Made by a program: the position numbers and the translations under genes. Positions 29,566-40,561 of a DNA stretch of 64,000 nucleotides are shown here, one piece after another. The stretch comes from Coix lacryma-jobi var. lacryma-jobi (Eukaryota; Streptophyta; Magnoliopsida; Poales; Poaceae): the NCBI GenBank assembly GCA_009763385.1, contig CM019831.1:111378680-111442679 (forward strand). The letters run 5' to 3'. Under the pieces are notes generated by a model that was not told where the DNA came from, did not search any database, and saw only the letters and a list, made by a program, of their open reading frames with translations. Every line of letters begins with the position of its first letter. The first letter of the stretch is position 1.

Positions 29566-30151
29566 TGTAACACCCCTGGTGTTACTAATGTAATTAACTT
29601 GACATGTCATCATCTTAAGCATTAATCATTTCCTGTGATGCATTTGAATTGCCTAATTGCTATGCTTTGATTCCCTTTTCAAAAACCCTAAAAGCCCAAT
29701 TCTCTCTATAAGGGCAAAATGGTAATTTCACCTCTGTGCCTAGTTCTATGTAATTCTTGTTCAAATTTAGTGCCCTGATGTTTGTTGCATTGATCAAAGT
29801 TCAAAAATCAGATTTGATTTGATTTTCCTTTTGCAAAACCCTAAAATCCCAAATCCTGGATTTATCCCCTTTTTGATAACTTTTTCAAAAACTTGGTTTG
29901 TAATAACTGCACCTTAATTTCTATTTGGAACCCTGTTTTGTAAAACTATTGTTATTTAAGTCTTCCGCTCATTATTCCGATGTTATTTGTAAAAGTATGC
30001 AATGCTGTAACCGAATTGTGAGATGATCCTGCGGACATTGGGCACTGATGTAGCCCGGTGGCGAACAGGTCTTAATCACATGGAACATGGGTTCGGCTGT
30101 CAGAGGTTGACAGGGACACGTGGGCCATGGGATTAGGGTCGTTCCGTCACA
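29566..30151 (+). repeat. Element D 3' LTR
   Basis: 586 bp, same length and, by eye, same sequence as the 5' LTR. Followed by the GGGTG duplication at 30152-30156. Confidence 0.95.
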
Positions 30152-31091
30152 GGGTGTTATTGGGAGTGCCCTGGCGTGGTGCCTGGTTGCCGGACTGCTG
30201 TTGAGGGCGTTGATTGCCACCCTGCTGCTGGTATGCAGGACGTTGCTGGGCTTGGTTGCGGTTCCACTGAGTAGTCGGTCCTTGGTACCTTTGCTGGTTG
30301 CCTGGTGCGAAGTTGGGGCGAGGACTATTGTTACTACCGGAGGACTGACCTTGAAGCTTCCTCTTTCTAGTTTCCATCTCCTTGCGCTTGTTGTCAACAA
30401 CTATAGCGCGGTTGACCAGAGTCTGGTAACTGGCATACTCATTGGACATCAGCTGAAATGCTAGTCCATCATTCAAACCCTTGAGAAAGCGACGCTGCTT
30501 GCCGGCATCCTAAGCAATATCAGTGGGGGCATAGCATGACAACTGAGCGAACTTGTCACGATACTCTGCTACGGTCGTAGCTCCTTGACGCAGCAATCTG
30601 AATTCCTCCTGCTTCAACTCAATCAAGCCAGAGGGGATGTGGTATGCTCTGAAGTTGGTCTTGAACTCATCAAAGGTGAAAGTTGGGGCATCGTTGGCAC
30701 GACCGAACTGAAATGATTCCCACCAATCTAGAGCAGCTCCTTGCAACTGACCAGAAGCATAGAGCACCTTCTTCTGGTCGTTGCATTGTGCAATGGTGAG
30801 CTGACGTTCAATAGCACAAAGCCAGTCATCAGCTTCCAGAGGATCAACAGCATGAGAGAACACTGGTGGGTGACCCTTTAGAAACTCTCCCCTCTTGTCC
30901 CTCACTTGCAACGGTGGTGGCCCTCCAGCTGGCTGGTTGTGCAGGTGTTGCATCATGGTTTGCATGAATTGGGCCTGAATGCCCATCAACTGTTGAATGT
31001 CCACTGGTGGTGGTGGGTTTACAGGTGCCCCACGACCACGGCCACGTCCACGTCCACCTCCACCTCCAATTCCACCTCCTATGGCAGACAT
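30152..31091 (-). pseudogene. gag: Element C gag, interrupted by one stop and by element D
   Basis: ATG at 31091-31089. It starts with a Gly/Arg-rich stretch (GRGRGRGRGAP), then the retrotransposon gag domain (HPPVFSHAVDPLEADDW near 30850, then AYHIPSGLIELK). A TAG at 30512-30510 breaks the frame, after which the same frame runs on through DAGKQRRFLKGLNDGL to a Gln/Asn/Pro-rich linker cut by D at 30151. The zinc knuckle follows on the other side of D. It would form the capsid of the element and is dead as it stands. Confidence 0.9.
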
Positions 31092-31776
31092 CTGTCTTCA
31101 AAACAAGGACCACAGTTAGCGAACTTTTCAAGAAAAGATCACTACACGAGTAGAAACAAGAGATCTGAAAATTTCTGGGCGAGATCCGGTAACAGCAGTG
31201 CACTAAACACAGACATAACTTGAGTTACAGAATTCCAAACAGAGCGTGCCATACACGGTTGGAAAGATGACGAAATTATCTACAACTTTTATTTAGATGC
31301 CTTTGCCAGATTCGGACGTTAAATTAGTCAAAAACGGAGAAAAAGCAAAACTGTCCAGAGTTCAGAACTGCGCAGAAACTTTAACTTGTAACAGCTATAT
31401 CTCACAAACCATAACAGCTATTAAGGTGATTCCAGAGGCATTGGTTAGATGTTGAAGTCTACTTTGTACCATAAAAATTTCAGCCATGTTGCACGAACAG
31501 AACTTGAGATATAACAGAAAGATTACAGGTTGCTCCAGAAAACAGCAGAGAACAAGATATAACGAACCCACTAATTTATTCATAAACGTTATGCATAACT
31601 ATGAGATTTGTAGAGAAGCCTACAATATCTCAGCACACATTACAAAGAACCAACTCACACATAAGCACAATAATAGTTCAACTAACACATAACAAAGCAC
31701 GCTAACACAAAACTTAACTAGACTCAACTCACGCTTACTATTATCATCGTCCTATTACATAAAGGGTGACCTAATC
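31092..31776 (-). other. Element C spacer between leader ORF and gag
   Basis: AT-rich and without a supported gene. It holds imperfect repeats around ATAACAG and GAGATATAACA, and a run of short A-rich motifs. It corresponds in position to the 24809-25033 spacer of D but is longer. Confidence 0.45.
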
Positions 31777-32552
31777 CTATTCATAGAGCGGACGACGAAG
31801 CTTCTTGTAGATCGGGGGCTGGTTGAGTTGCTCCCGGAGTCCATCTATGACTTGGTAACATCTCTTGAGGTCCTTCCCTTGAGATTCCACCAGCTTCTCC
31901 AAGTCCATGATAGACCTTTCTCTATCAAGGAGGAAATCTCTTGTAGCCTTCTCAGTTGGAGTTGCATTGGGGACTTCCATCGTAACATCCTTCATATCAT
32001 TATTCCAGTAAGGTAGGTAGCGATATGGATCTTCCCTCATATCACCGATGCGACGACCCCAGAATGCCTTGTAAGCTCGAACCGCTATAGCTTCCAAGGC
32101 TGCCGCCAGGGTAGATCGACGAGCCTTGTGGGTGTTGACACTGGTTATCTATCACAATTAAAGGATAGAAAAGGGCATGAATTCAATCACCAACAAAGGT
32201 TTAGGGTTTAAATTTACAATATTCCACGAGTTTTGGTGCATTGTGATTCTGCAGGGACTAAACCAGGAAATCAACACAAATTACTTCTCCTAGAAGGAAA
32301 CCGACGGGAGATAACCGAACCAATGCATCAGGATTATTCTAGAAGAATGTAGAGGACACCAGAAGACACCAGGAGGCCGGGCACCCCGAGACATGGCCAG
32401 GTGGGAGCAACTGGTCCAACCACGAGACCGGTCGGTCTCCCCCTGGGCCCTTTGGACTCTATCTTCTGGAACCTTCTTCTACCGCCTATGTGGATGCATC
32501 TCTGTCGTACCTAAGATCGGTTTGATCCAATGGCCACGGTTCCTCGCCCTTG

Positions 32553-32560
32553 GATATATA
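32553..32560 (+). promoter_or_regulatory. TATA box in the solo LTR
   Basis: TATATAAG followed by CAGCCCTAGACCCCC, about 420 bp from the LTR start. Just downstream is a cluster of CAGATAGAGCATCA-like repeats (32585-32640). Confidence 0.6.
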
Positions 32561-32821
32561 AGCAGCCCTAGACCCCCCTCTCCAGATCATCAGATAGAGC
32601 ATCAAATCAGATAGAGCATCAGATCAGATAATCAGATCAGGGTTACACCAGACAAGGAGATCAATCAGAAGCCCTAGAACTACATCCACCTAGAATAGTT
32701 AGATAGAATAGGATTATTGGAGGCAAGCTTCGCTTGGATTCCAGATCTAGTCACGAGAAGGCTCGGTAAACCCAAGATCTTCTCTCTTGTATTAACATTA
32801 TGGATCTAATTCATAATTGCT

Positions 32822-32955
32822 CTTCTAGTTCATCATTGTTCATCATTGTTTATGTTCTAGTTCGTCGTCTAGTTCTAGTTCATCGTCTAGTTCATCTTCT
32901 AGTTCATAATCTAGTTCTAGTTCATGTTCTAGTTCGTACTATAGTTCTTCTCAAT
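32822..32955 (+). repeat. CTAGTTC microsatellite-like tract in the solo LTR
   Basis: About twelve irregular copies of TCTAGTTC(A/G)T over 130 bp. Confidence 0.75.
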
Positions 32956-34729
32956 GATCTAATTCACCTTATTGTTCATCTCTATGCTCTAGATAGCAAT
33001 ACAATTGATATGACTAAGACATCAACCATTATATTCTTAATTATATTGCTTATAGTATGCTTTGACTATATATTTGGCATATATAGTTCACCATTATGTT
33101 TATACTCATGTTCGTATAGCGCTCATCTTAATGATCATTGGGTGGGTGATAGATGTTGTGTAGGCGTGGTGCCTATACACTATTTATCTGTGAATGCGAC
33201 CTATGTTCTAGATAGAGTTGTTGATCGCAGGTGTGACACTCCTGTTGAGTCCTTTGTATTCCACCACCCGAATGTAGTATCCAGTATGGCTCACTTAACT
33301 CATGGTTTAGGGGTTACTCTGTTTGGCACCTTTACTATGGAGTTGCCTCTTGATTATAAATATGATATGATCTAGCCTATGATTGCCAAATATGTTTGCA
33401 CTAATCAATGTATGCTATGACATGTAATTAGAATAACTTAGGAATGTTTCTTATTAATACCTATTCTAATCATCACTTGCTAGGTAGTACTATTCTAGTA
33501 TTATCTTTGATCTGCTCTCTGTTACCATTTATCATTTATCATTATCATTTATTCTACTATCTGATCCCTATTTGGAGTAATAACTGTGTTATCAGTCTTT
33601 ATCATAAGTGTGTGCCACATTATTTGTTGTTAAGTCCTCACTAGTATAATACCATCATACTTTGAATTGATTAGTCTCTAGGCTAAATATAAATAACGAT
33701 ACCTGAGACTAGCTTGGGTGAAATGCTTCTACAACAGGTGTATTTATCTGTGCGCTTGTGGGTAAATATTTATCTTTAGATCCAGTGCTCTGATATAATC
33801 ACATTGCTAGCTTCATGTTGGGGATGACAACTTGACGTAAAGTGAAGTTAGTAGTGTCCCGTACACTTCTTAGTGCCTTGACTAGGTTATTGTTTATGAG
33901 TCTCATTCTTAGAGTGATTCCATTAAGGAGTGTCAACAGTGGACTATTACCATATCATGTAGGTGAAGACCACTTCCTTGCTCTTCGATGGCGACAGTGA
34001 TTCTAGCCTTCCAGTAGGTCTCCTCCACAGGATGCGTGTACCTCCAGTAGGTGCATTGCACAACAATACTCTGGTCTTGGTAGTAAGCAGTGAGAAGTCC
34101 CATCAACTTGTGATGAGTGAGACACTAGGGCTCTCCAATGTAGTATCCAGAGTCCACGTTCCATCCTATCGCGGGCTCATCATCATCATCTTCAACCTCT
34201 AGCACTTCAGGGGGCACTAGCGCGAGAGGAACTGGTTCCTGAGAACCTGGATCCTCTTGAGCTTGAGCTTGTGGTTCAGGTTCTTACGGTACGGGCGCTT
34301 GTGGCTCTTGCGATGCTTGCTTCTGGGGTGCTGGCTCCTGCGGTGTCGGCTCTTGGGAGTGCTGGCTCTTGCGGTGCTGGCTCTTGCAGTGCCGCCTCTT
34401 GGGGTGCTGGCTCTTGTAGTGCCGGCTCTTGGGGTGCTGGCTCTTGCGGCGCTGGCTCCTGGGGGTGCTTGCGGGATGCGGTTGCTTGACCTCAGGCCTG
34501 ACCTCAAGCGACCTCTGGTAATCTTGCGGGCAGTCTGACAAGCGCGAGCCATCTATGGAATAGACCAAGAGACAGTTTGAATAGAGTCAACATTTTATAT
34601 AATAGAGCAAGTAAAGAGAAGCATAAAATTTTATAAATTAGCAAGGCTATGATAAATAGCAAGAAAAGAGAAGCAAAGACCACTAAAGAGACCATATACT
34701 AGCTAGGCTTGCGTCCTACAGTCAACATA

Positions 34730-34741
34730 GCTTTGATACCA
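34730..34741 (-). promoter_or_regulatory. Element C primer-binding site
   Basis: The sense strand reads TGGTATCAAAGC three bases from the LTR end, an initiator-Met site with one change from TGGTATCAGAGC. Confidence 0.88.
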
Positions 34742-34744
34742 ATT

Positions 34745-35722
34745 TGTCGCACCCAATTTTAAGGATAAAATTGAATGCAATAACTTATGTGTGCCCAGAG
34801 ATCAATCACACACATAAGCCAACAAATTAAGGAGTACCATCACATATGTTTATTACCCACGAATATTATTCAAAGTCTTTACATAGCAGCGGATAAATAA
34901 GATAACTCTCACGGCAGCTCCATCACACGGAAGTTGACTGGTTGACCACAAGACTAGAACTCTTCGGGGAAATCATCATTACCGTAGCAATCTGTTACCC
35001 ATCCGGGAATTTTATCCAAGTAGAGAAAATAAACAAGCATAAGTACATCTCGTACTTAACAAGTATAACATGGGGTTCATGAGGCTCAAGTAAAGCTGAC
35101 ACGGGTTTAACTGCAGTAGCTTTTATTTGGCATGGTTTTAATATTAAATAGCATCAATGATATTCATCCCAAGTTAAACATATGATCATTATGAACATGA
35201 ATTCATTGAAGAATAAAGTAACATCATATTAAACATTATTAAGAACAACCATACCATAAGAATTCTAGGCCGCTCGTAACCGTGAGCACGGCTGATATAT
35301 CAGTTTTACACTTAGTAGAGGTTGTACACTTTACCTGATGAGTCATGATATCCAGATGCCCGGGTTAATTACTCCCATAACACTTCCAACATGAGCGAGC
35401 AGGATACACTGCGAAGCCTTTCAAAGGTTCGTCTAACAAGTTAGGGCCGCTAGGTCTTAAGGCAAGGGGATGTAGAGCCCTCCTTCCAGGTGGCACAACA
35501 ACACACAACCTATACACACGTGGACAGAAGCCGCACTATATCCGTCTCGGCAAGCGCCTTATGCGCCCTTTCGGGTAACCACTAACAAGCTAGAAAAGGT
35601 CCTTATACTGAGCTAAGGTCAGAGCCATATAGCCCTCATGGTTGCACTATATGTCCCGGTTGATCCCTTATAGTAGTTCCTAAACCATGTTGCTATAAAA
35701 GCCAATTTTATCAGGTCTCATA
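34745..35722 (-). repeat. Element C 5' LTR, promoter-distal part
   Basis: Begins TGTCGCACCC next to the primer site, so it is the 3' end of the 5' LTR. It is interrupted at 35722 by element E. Bases 35718-35722 (TCATA) are the left duplication of E. Continues at 59086. Confidence 0.8.
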
Positions 35723-36071
35723 TGCGGATACATGGGTGTATGCCGAGTCTCTGAGTGATGAGTGATTGTCAACTGGGATGATGCGCATGTTCTTTGGCTT
35801 GTGTTGTGCAGGTGTCGAGCACAGATACAGTGATCGAGGGCAAGGTGAAGGTCAAGTAGAGACGTGCCGTGCTGAGGGACCGAGAGCGGCGAAGGGTGGA
35901 CATGAGGCTTGGACTGAGGGACCGGTGGCCCGAGGATCAGCTGTGGTGGCTGACAGCCTGGGACAGCGACGAGCGAAGACTTGCGGTCATGTGTTGCCTG
36001 AGTCGTGGACTTGGGGACACGTGTCGGTGGATGGGGTGCACGGGCGGTGCATCCCCTCTACGTCTCGGTTT

Positions 36072-36335
36072 GGTGGTTGAGCCACAGAAAAACCACCGAG
36101 TGGACGGTTTCCAGGTTTGGGCCTCAAAACCTGGGCGTTGATGGTTTCCGAGTTTGGGCCACAAAACTCGGGCTGAGGACGGTTTCCAGGTTTGGCCCTC
36201 AAAACCTGGGCGCTGCGGGTTTGCTGAGTTTGGGCCTCAAAACTCAGGCCATGGATGGCTGGTTTCCCGGTTTGGGCCTCAAAACTGGGGGATAGCTATG
36301 AAGGCTGGTTTCCCGGTTTGGGCCACAAAACCGGG
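36072..36335 (+). repeat. Tandem inverted-repeat (hairpin) array, E 5' LTR (second copy 45704-45966)
   Basis: Seven units with arms GGTGGTT/AACCACC, CCAGGTTT/AAACCTGG, CCGAGTTT/AAACTCGG, CCAGGTTT/AAACCTGG, CTGAGTTT/AAACTCAG, CCCGGTTT/AAACTGGG (one mismatch) and CCCGGTTT/AAACCGGG. The order resembles B, A and F. Confidence 0.87.
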
Positions 36336-37117
36336 GGTGCGACGTCTAGGAAAAGGACAAGCAGAGCGGTGGCGGCAATCAGTGAGGTTGCGTCGAGGCA
36401 ACGCTACCAGTTATGCGGGCGGGGCCGTCGGATCCCACCTATCACGCGTTGGTCGAGAATAACCCTAGGGTTTAGCTGGTTCGCTCTGTAATTAGTTGAG
36501 GGGTAGAGTAGGAAATAGAATTAGGATAAGTAGAGGGAGACACCCTCCTCCCATTCGATCTCAGTCATTTGCTCTTTGCTTCTAGGGTTTCCTGCTCTCC
36601 CAATCCCCTGCTGTAACTAGCTGAGATCCACAGAGAACCATACCTCTGTGTAGTGGAGATTTTGAGGAAGTGAGGCCGTAACCTCACTGTTGTAGCGTGT
36701 GGTAGCCACACGGTTGCAGATCGATGTGTTGATTCGCGTTTTGTTCGTGTTCTTCGCGTTCTTCGTTTCTCCGCGATTTTCCCGTCACTCGATCTCCCTC
36801 TCTAGTGCGTCTTTGCGAAATCCGTGTGAATCAACTTGTTCTTTATAGTGAGGAGATCATTTCCACTGAAGGAATTCATCTAACTCCTCACGAACAAGTA
36901 GATCAGGTTGATTTTGTTTTTGTGGTGCTTTTTCGTCTCATACTTCTCCCCATTCGATTTCCCGGTGATTGAATCGATTTGAGCGGATGATTTCTTGGTG
37001 ATAGTCTCCTAACTACTCCGTGATCATCCTCTCCAAGTTTGGGAATGTGGGATTTTGGTTTGAATCAATTTGGAGAAGATTTGGGTGAAGGGCGACCAAA
37101 ATCGCCCTCCCTGTTCA

Positions 37118-37470
37118 TCCGCGGACAGTCCGCCACTGGGGGCGTGGACAGTCCGCGTGTCGAGATCGAGCCAGGTCAGTGGCTGCGGGTCTCGGTTGCG
37201 TTACTGTTCCTTGACCGGTGGACAGTCCGCCGAAGGAACTCGCGGACAGTCCGGGAGTCGTCCAGGAACTATTCAGTAGCTTTGTTGTTTTGGTGTTTGA
37301 CCGACGGACAGTCCGCCGTTGATTTTCGCGGATAGTCCAGGAACTGTCCAGGGGACTTCAGCAGCACCGCAGTTTTGCTCTTTTGGCCGGCGGACAATCC
37401 GCGACCTGAGCCCGGACAGTCTGCCACTGGGCAGACAGTCCGCGACCGTACCAGCGGACAGTCCGGGATC
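37118..37470. repeat. CGGACAGTCCG palindrome array, E 5' LTR (second copy about 46763-47068)
   Basis: Around eleven intact or slightly mutated copies, including GCGGACAGTCCGCC at 37121 and GCGGACAGTCCGGG near 37454. Confidence 0.87.
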
Positions 37471-37877
37471 CTGCTGTAGCCTCCGGTTTAGTGCGTTTGC
37501 TCTCCCGGCTTCTTCGCTTGGTTTTCGGACTTCTCGTTTGGCCCTAGAGTTGATCAAGGAACCTCTCCAGTTATCTTTGCTACTTGCTAGCATAGGTATT
37601 TGGGAGTTTCTCGACGTAGCCATCTATCTACGTTCGGGACTTGGTTTTTGGGGTCGTATTCGAGCCGGTGCTTTTGGCATTTGGTTTGCTATCTCTTTGT
37701 GGTGCCTCGCTGTGATCCTAGGGATCATCCACCCTCTTCCAAGGGTCATAGGCATCACGGTTTCGGTCGTAGCTTTCGGGGGTTGATTTTGGGACATTTG
37801 GCCAAAGTTTTGACAGAAATTTTTGAGCTCCCATTCACCCCCCTCTGGTCGCCTTGCTAGTGCATTCTCGGTCCTTC

Positions 37878-37892
37878 AATTTGTATAGGAGC
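37878..37892 (+). promoter_or_regulatory. Element E primer-binding site, mutated
   Basis: ATTTGTATAGGAGC stands where A and B have ATTGGTATCGGAGC. Two substitutions weaken pairing with initiator tRNA-Met. Confidence 0.8.
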
Positions 37893-37941
37893 GGGTTAAG
37901 GATCTTCCACCTTAGCCGGTTCTAGATCCACAGAAGGCGAC

Positions 37942-40561
37942 ATGGATCGCGGCGTGGGCAAACCGCCGTTTTTCGATGGGACGAACTATGCGTATTGGAA
38001 GATACGCATGTCGGCCTATCTGCAGAGTATTGGTGCTTCCATCTGGGATATTTGCAACTCTGCTGATTACATGGTCTTGGCTGCACGTGTGACTCAGCGT
38101 CAGATCGACGATCACGATGCCAATAGCCGAGCCCGTAATGCTCTTTTCTCATGTTTGAGCATGGGTGAGTTTGATCGCGTTTCTCACCTCGCTACAGCTC
38201 GGGAGATTTGGGCTACCCTCATGCGTTTCCATGAGGGAACCTCTCAAGTCAAAACCCGTCTCTACGAGTCGTTCAAGCGAGAGTATGAGAACTTTCGACA
38301 TATGCCTGGCGAGAGCATAGAAAGTTTATTCGCTCGCTTTCAGGTGATTGTCAACAGGATGAGGGCTAACAAGGAGTTGTTGCCTTTCGACGATCATGAG
38401 AGAGCTTTGAAGCTTTTGCATACTCTCGATCGGTCGGTATGGGATTCCAAGGTTCAGGCGATCATTGAATCGCCTAACTATGAGACCCTCACGTGCGACG
38501 AGCTCTTCAGTAAGCTCAAGTCCAGTGAGATTGACGCCATGGCGAGGGCTTCTTATGAAAATCCTTCTGGCCCGTCGATGGCTTTGGTTTCTGGCTCTTC
38601 TGCTAACCCCTCTGGAGGATTTGCACTTTCTTCTCTTCTTTCTGTCACAGAGGAGCAGCTGGAGTCTTTGGGGGATGACAAGTTGGCTTTGCTCGCCAAC
38701 CGGTTCTCGCGGTTTCACAACAACCGCATGAACCATCGCCGTGGAGGAGGACGCTCAGGATGCTTTCAGTGCGGCGACCCCGACCACTTCATCGCCAACT
38801 GTCCCAAGAAGAACAAGCAATCTAGGAAGGGCAATCATGGGCACAAGTACGACTCCGGCAAGCGCAAGGAGAAGTACGTCCCCGCAAGGCACAAGCGGAG
38901 GGGCGGCTTCGACAAGGAGTACATCAAGAAGAAGTACATGGAGAAGGCCCATGCTGAGCAGCGTGCGTTATTTGCCACGCTCAGCGACGTCGATGGCTCA
39001 GATGATGACTCCGCTTGCTCAAGCGACGACGAGTCCGAGAAGAAGAAGAGGATCGAGGACAAGCTGAACGGCCTCTGCTTCTTCGCCGACGACGACGGCT
39101 TCTGCACCATGGCTCTCGGCAATGAGGTCGACGGCGAGCTGGTGGACACCCCTCGGGACGACGACGACGATGACACCTCCCAGGTATCTCTGACCCCACG
39201 ACGAGCTTTCTGCTGAGGTCGAGAAACTTACTGCCGCGCTCCTTAGTCAGGATAAGTTGCTTAGGCGTGCTGCTAGAGAGCGCAAGGAGTTTAGGCAGAA
39301 GTGGGAGGATACGGTGAAGGAATTTGAATCTGTCAAGTCCACCGTGGTTGTTACCGATGAGGAGGAGTGTGAGATGTGCACCATGCACATGACTGACCTT
39401 CTCACTTTGAGAGGTAAGTATGTTGCGTTGGTAGGAGAGGTGGATGAGCTGAAGGCTAGATCCTCGCTATTGGGTGTGTGTAAGTCCTGTGCGGGCTTGC
39501 AATCTGAGTTGGCAGAGAAGAATGCCAAGATTGTGTCTCTTGAAGAGGCCAACTCAGGTAGCACATGTGTGGCTAGGTGTGTTCTTTGTGAGGGTTTGGA
39601 GATGGAGATTGTGAATGTGAAGCATGACAAGATGTAAACCGAGGAGGAAAACACATACCTTCGGACCATCTTGTCATGGGTGTCATGCAATGAGCCACAG
39701 CTCGGGATGATGATCTCCCAATTCAAGCGAGCTGCTGGAGGTCCCGGTGTTGGCTTTGCTCCGGGTGTTGATGTTTCATCTTTTGGGAAGATTGGAGAGT
39801 TGAGTGGTCTTAACCCATGTGAGAAGCCCAACTCCACCACTACTCCCAAGCTTACCAAGATTCCACCCAAAGAGCCTCTCAAGCCTAACACCAAGGATGG
39901 GGTCTTTGTTGAACCTCCGAGAGTTCCACCAAAGAAACAATCTTGGGCTCCCAAACCAAGCCACCTCAAGAACAAACTGGACACCATGCCACCCATTCAG
40001 GAGGAGCTTGTGCCACAGAAGGGCAAAGTGATCCACACCCACCACCGTGAGTACCAACAACCCCCTTTGAGAGCGGTGAGGTACCATTGTGAGCACTGTG
40101 GGAGAGATGGACACTTGAGTGAGTTTTGCTTTCGGCGCAAGAGAGAGGCGCGCCGTGCAAAGGAGATGAACAACATGGACATGTACCATCCTTTCCATGA
40201 TGTACAAGCGTCGAATGTTCAGAGGCATGCTGCTAGGCCTAGAGGTCCAAAACCTCAAGTTCCTAGGCCTAGGCTGCGAAGAGAGCGTGCCCGACGGGAG
40301 CCTGCAGTTGTAGGCTATGGACCCCGTGGCGATGGCTTTGTAGTTGAGCGTTTTCCCCCACCGCGTTTTGAGTATCGCGATGGATGCTCCTCCCTTAGCG
40401 GACCACGTTTTCCTCAACGTGGTGATCGCTTTCCCCGTAGGCGTGGTAGGAATGGTTTTTCTGCTAACCGTTCTTTTGAGCAGCCGGCCCAACACTGGTA
40501 TTCTCATTACTTCACTAACCCCAGTGTTGGCCCGTATGCTCACCCTATGTCTTTTTATTGA
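37942..40561 (+). pseudogene. gag: Element E gag, broken
   Basis: ATG 37942 (MDRGVGKPPFFDGTNYAYW). It is open through the UBN2-like capsid region and the first knuckle CFQCGDPDHFIANC to about 39195, where an extra base in a C-run shifts the frame (stop at 39214-39216). Homology resumes in the next frame from about 39210. A TAA at 39635-39637 stands where F has a Gln codon. The remainder is open to TGA 40559-40561 and carries the second knuckle CEHCGRDGHLSEFC. No full GAG can be made. Confidence 0.9.

Larger units (their letters stand above)
23287..30151 (+). mobile_element. Element D: intact, very young Ty3/gypsy chromovirus
   Basis: A 6,865-bp element with two 586-bp LTRs (23287-23872, 29566-30151) in which I find no difference by eye, an exact GGGTG duplication, an initiator-Met primer site, a leader ORF, one gag-pol ORF of 1495 codons ending in a chromodomain, and a polypurine tract. 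LTRs begin TGTAACACCC as in Tekay-type grass chromoviruses. The clade name is tentative, but membership in the chromoviruses is firm from the chromodomain. All parts needed for transposition appear present, so recent or current activity is plausible. Confidence 0.95.
32133..33938 (+). mobile_element. Solo LTR inserted in the leader ORF of element C
   Basis: 1,806 bp bounded by perfect 10-bp terminal inverted repeats TGTTGACACT and AGTGTCAACA, flanked by GTGGG (32128-32132) and GTGGA (33939-33943), a duplication with one mismatch. It contains a TATA box (32553-32560, GATATATAAG) and no coding domains or primer site, as expected after recombination between two LTRs. Removing it restores an open frame in C. 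Family not recognised. Confidence 0.82.
31777..34552 (-). pseudogene. Element C leader ORF: H3 tail-like start, repeat and acidic parts, coiled coil; split by a solo LTR
   Basis: ATG at 34552-34550. Residues 2-13 are ARACQTARKITR, 8 of 12 as in the H3 tail, keeping R2, Q5-T6-A7-R8-K9 and T11. A Pro/Gln/Glu/Ala repeat region (34500-34290) follows in which the reading frame slips. The downstream frame has a TAA at 34286-34284, an acidic stretch with EDDDDEPA near 34180, and a TAG at 34127-34125. From there one frame stays open for about 62 codons to 33939 and, once the solo LTR and one duplication copy are disregarded, for 117 more to the stop at 31777. The last part is predicted coiled coil (DRERSIMDLEKLVESQGKD). 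Same position, orientation and layout as the leader ORF of D. Function unknown. Confidence 0.7.
35723..37877 (+). repeat. Element E 5' LTR (2155 bp)
   Basis: TGCGGATACA to CGGTCCTTCA. Hairpin array 36072-36335, a degenerate TATA-like stretch near 36521-36530, and CGGACAGTCCG palindromes 37118-37470. Confidence 0.93.

Noticed and set aside
23247..30175. TTATTGGGAGTGC on both sides of element D as a 13-bp duplication
   Set aside because: The copies are not adjacent to the LTR ends, whereas GGGTG is. They come from similar TPNN/TPNK coding repeats in the gag of C.
32800..33375. A 191-codon ORF in the solo LTR, hydrophobic and Leu/Val/His-rich, as a membrane protein
   Set aside because: It arises from the CTAGTTC microsatellite and AT-rich LTR sequence. 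No homologous feature or gene context.
33270..34152. A 12-bp direct repeat TGTAGTATCCAG at 33272 and 34139 as a target-site duplication
   Set aside because: The solo LTR ends are better defined by the 10-bp inverted termini and GTGGR flanks, and the two copies lie one inside and one outside the LTR. Probably chance.
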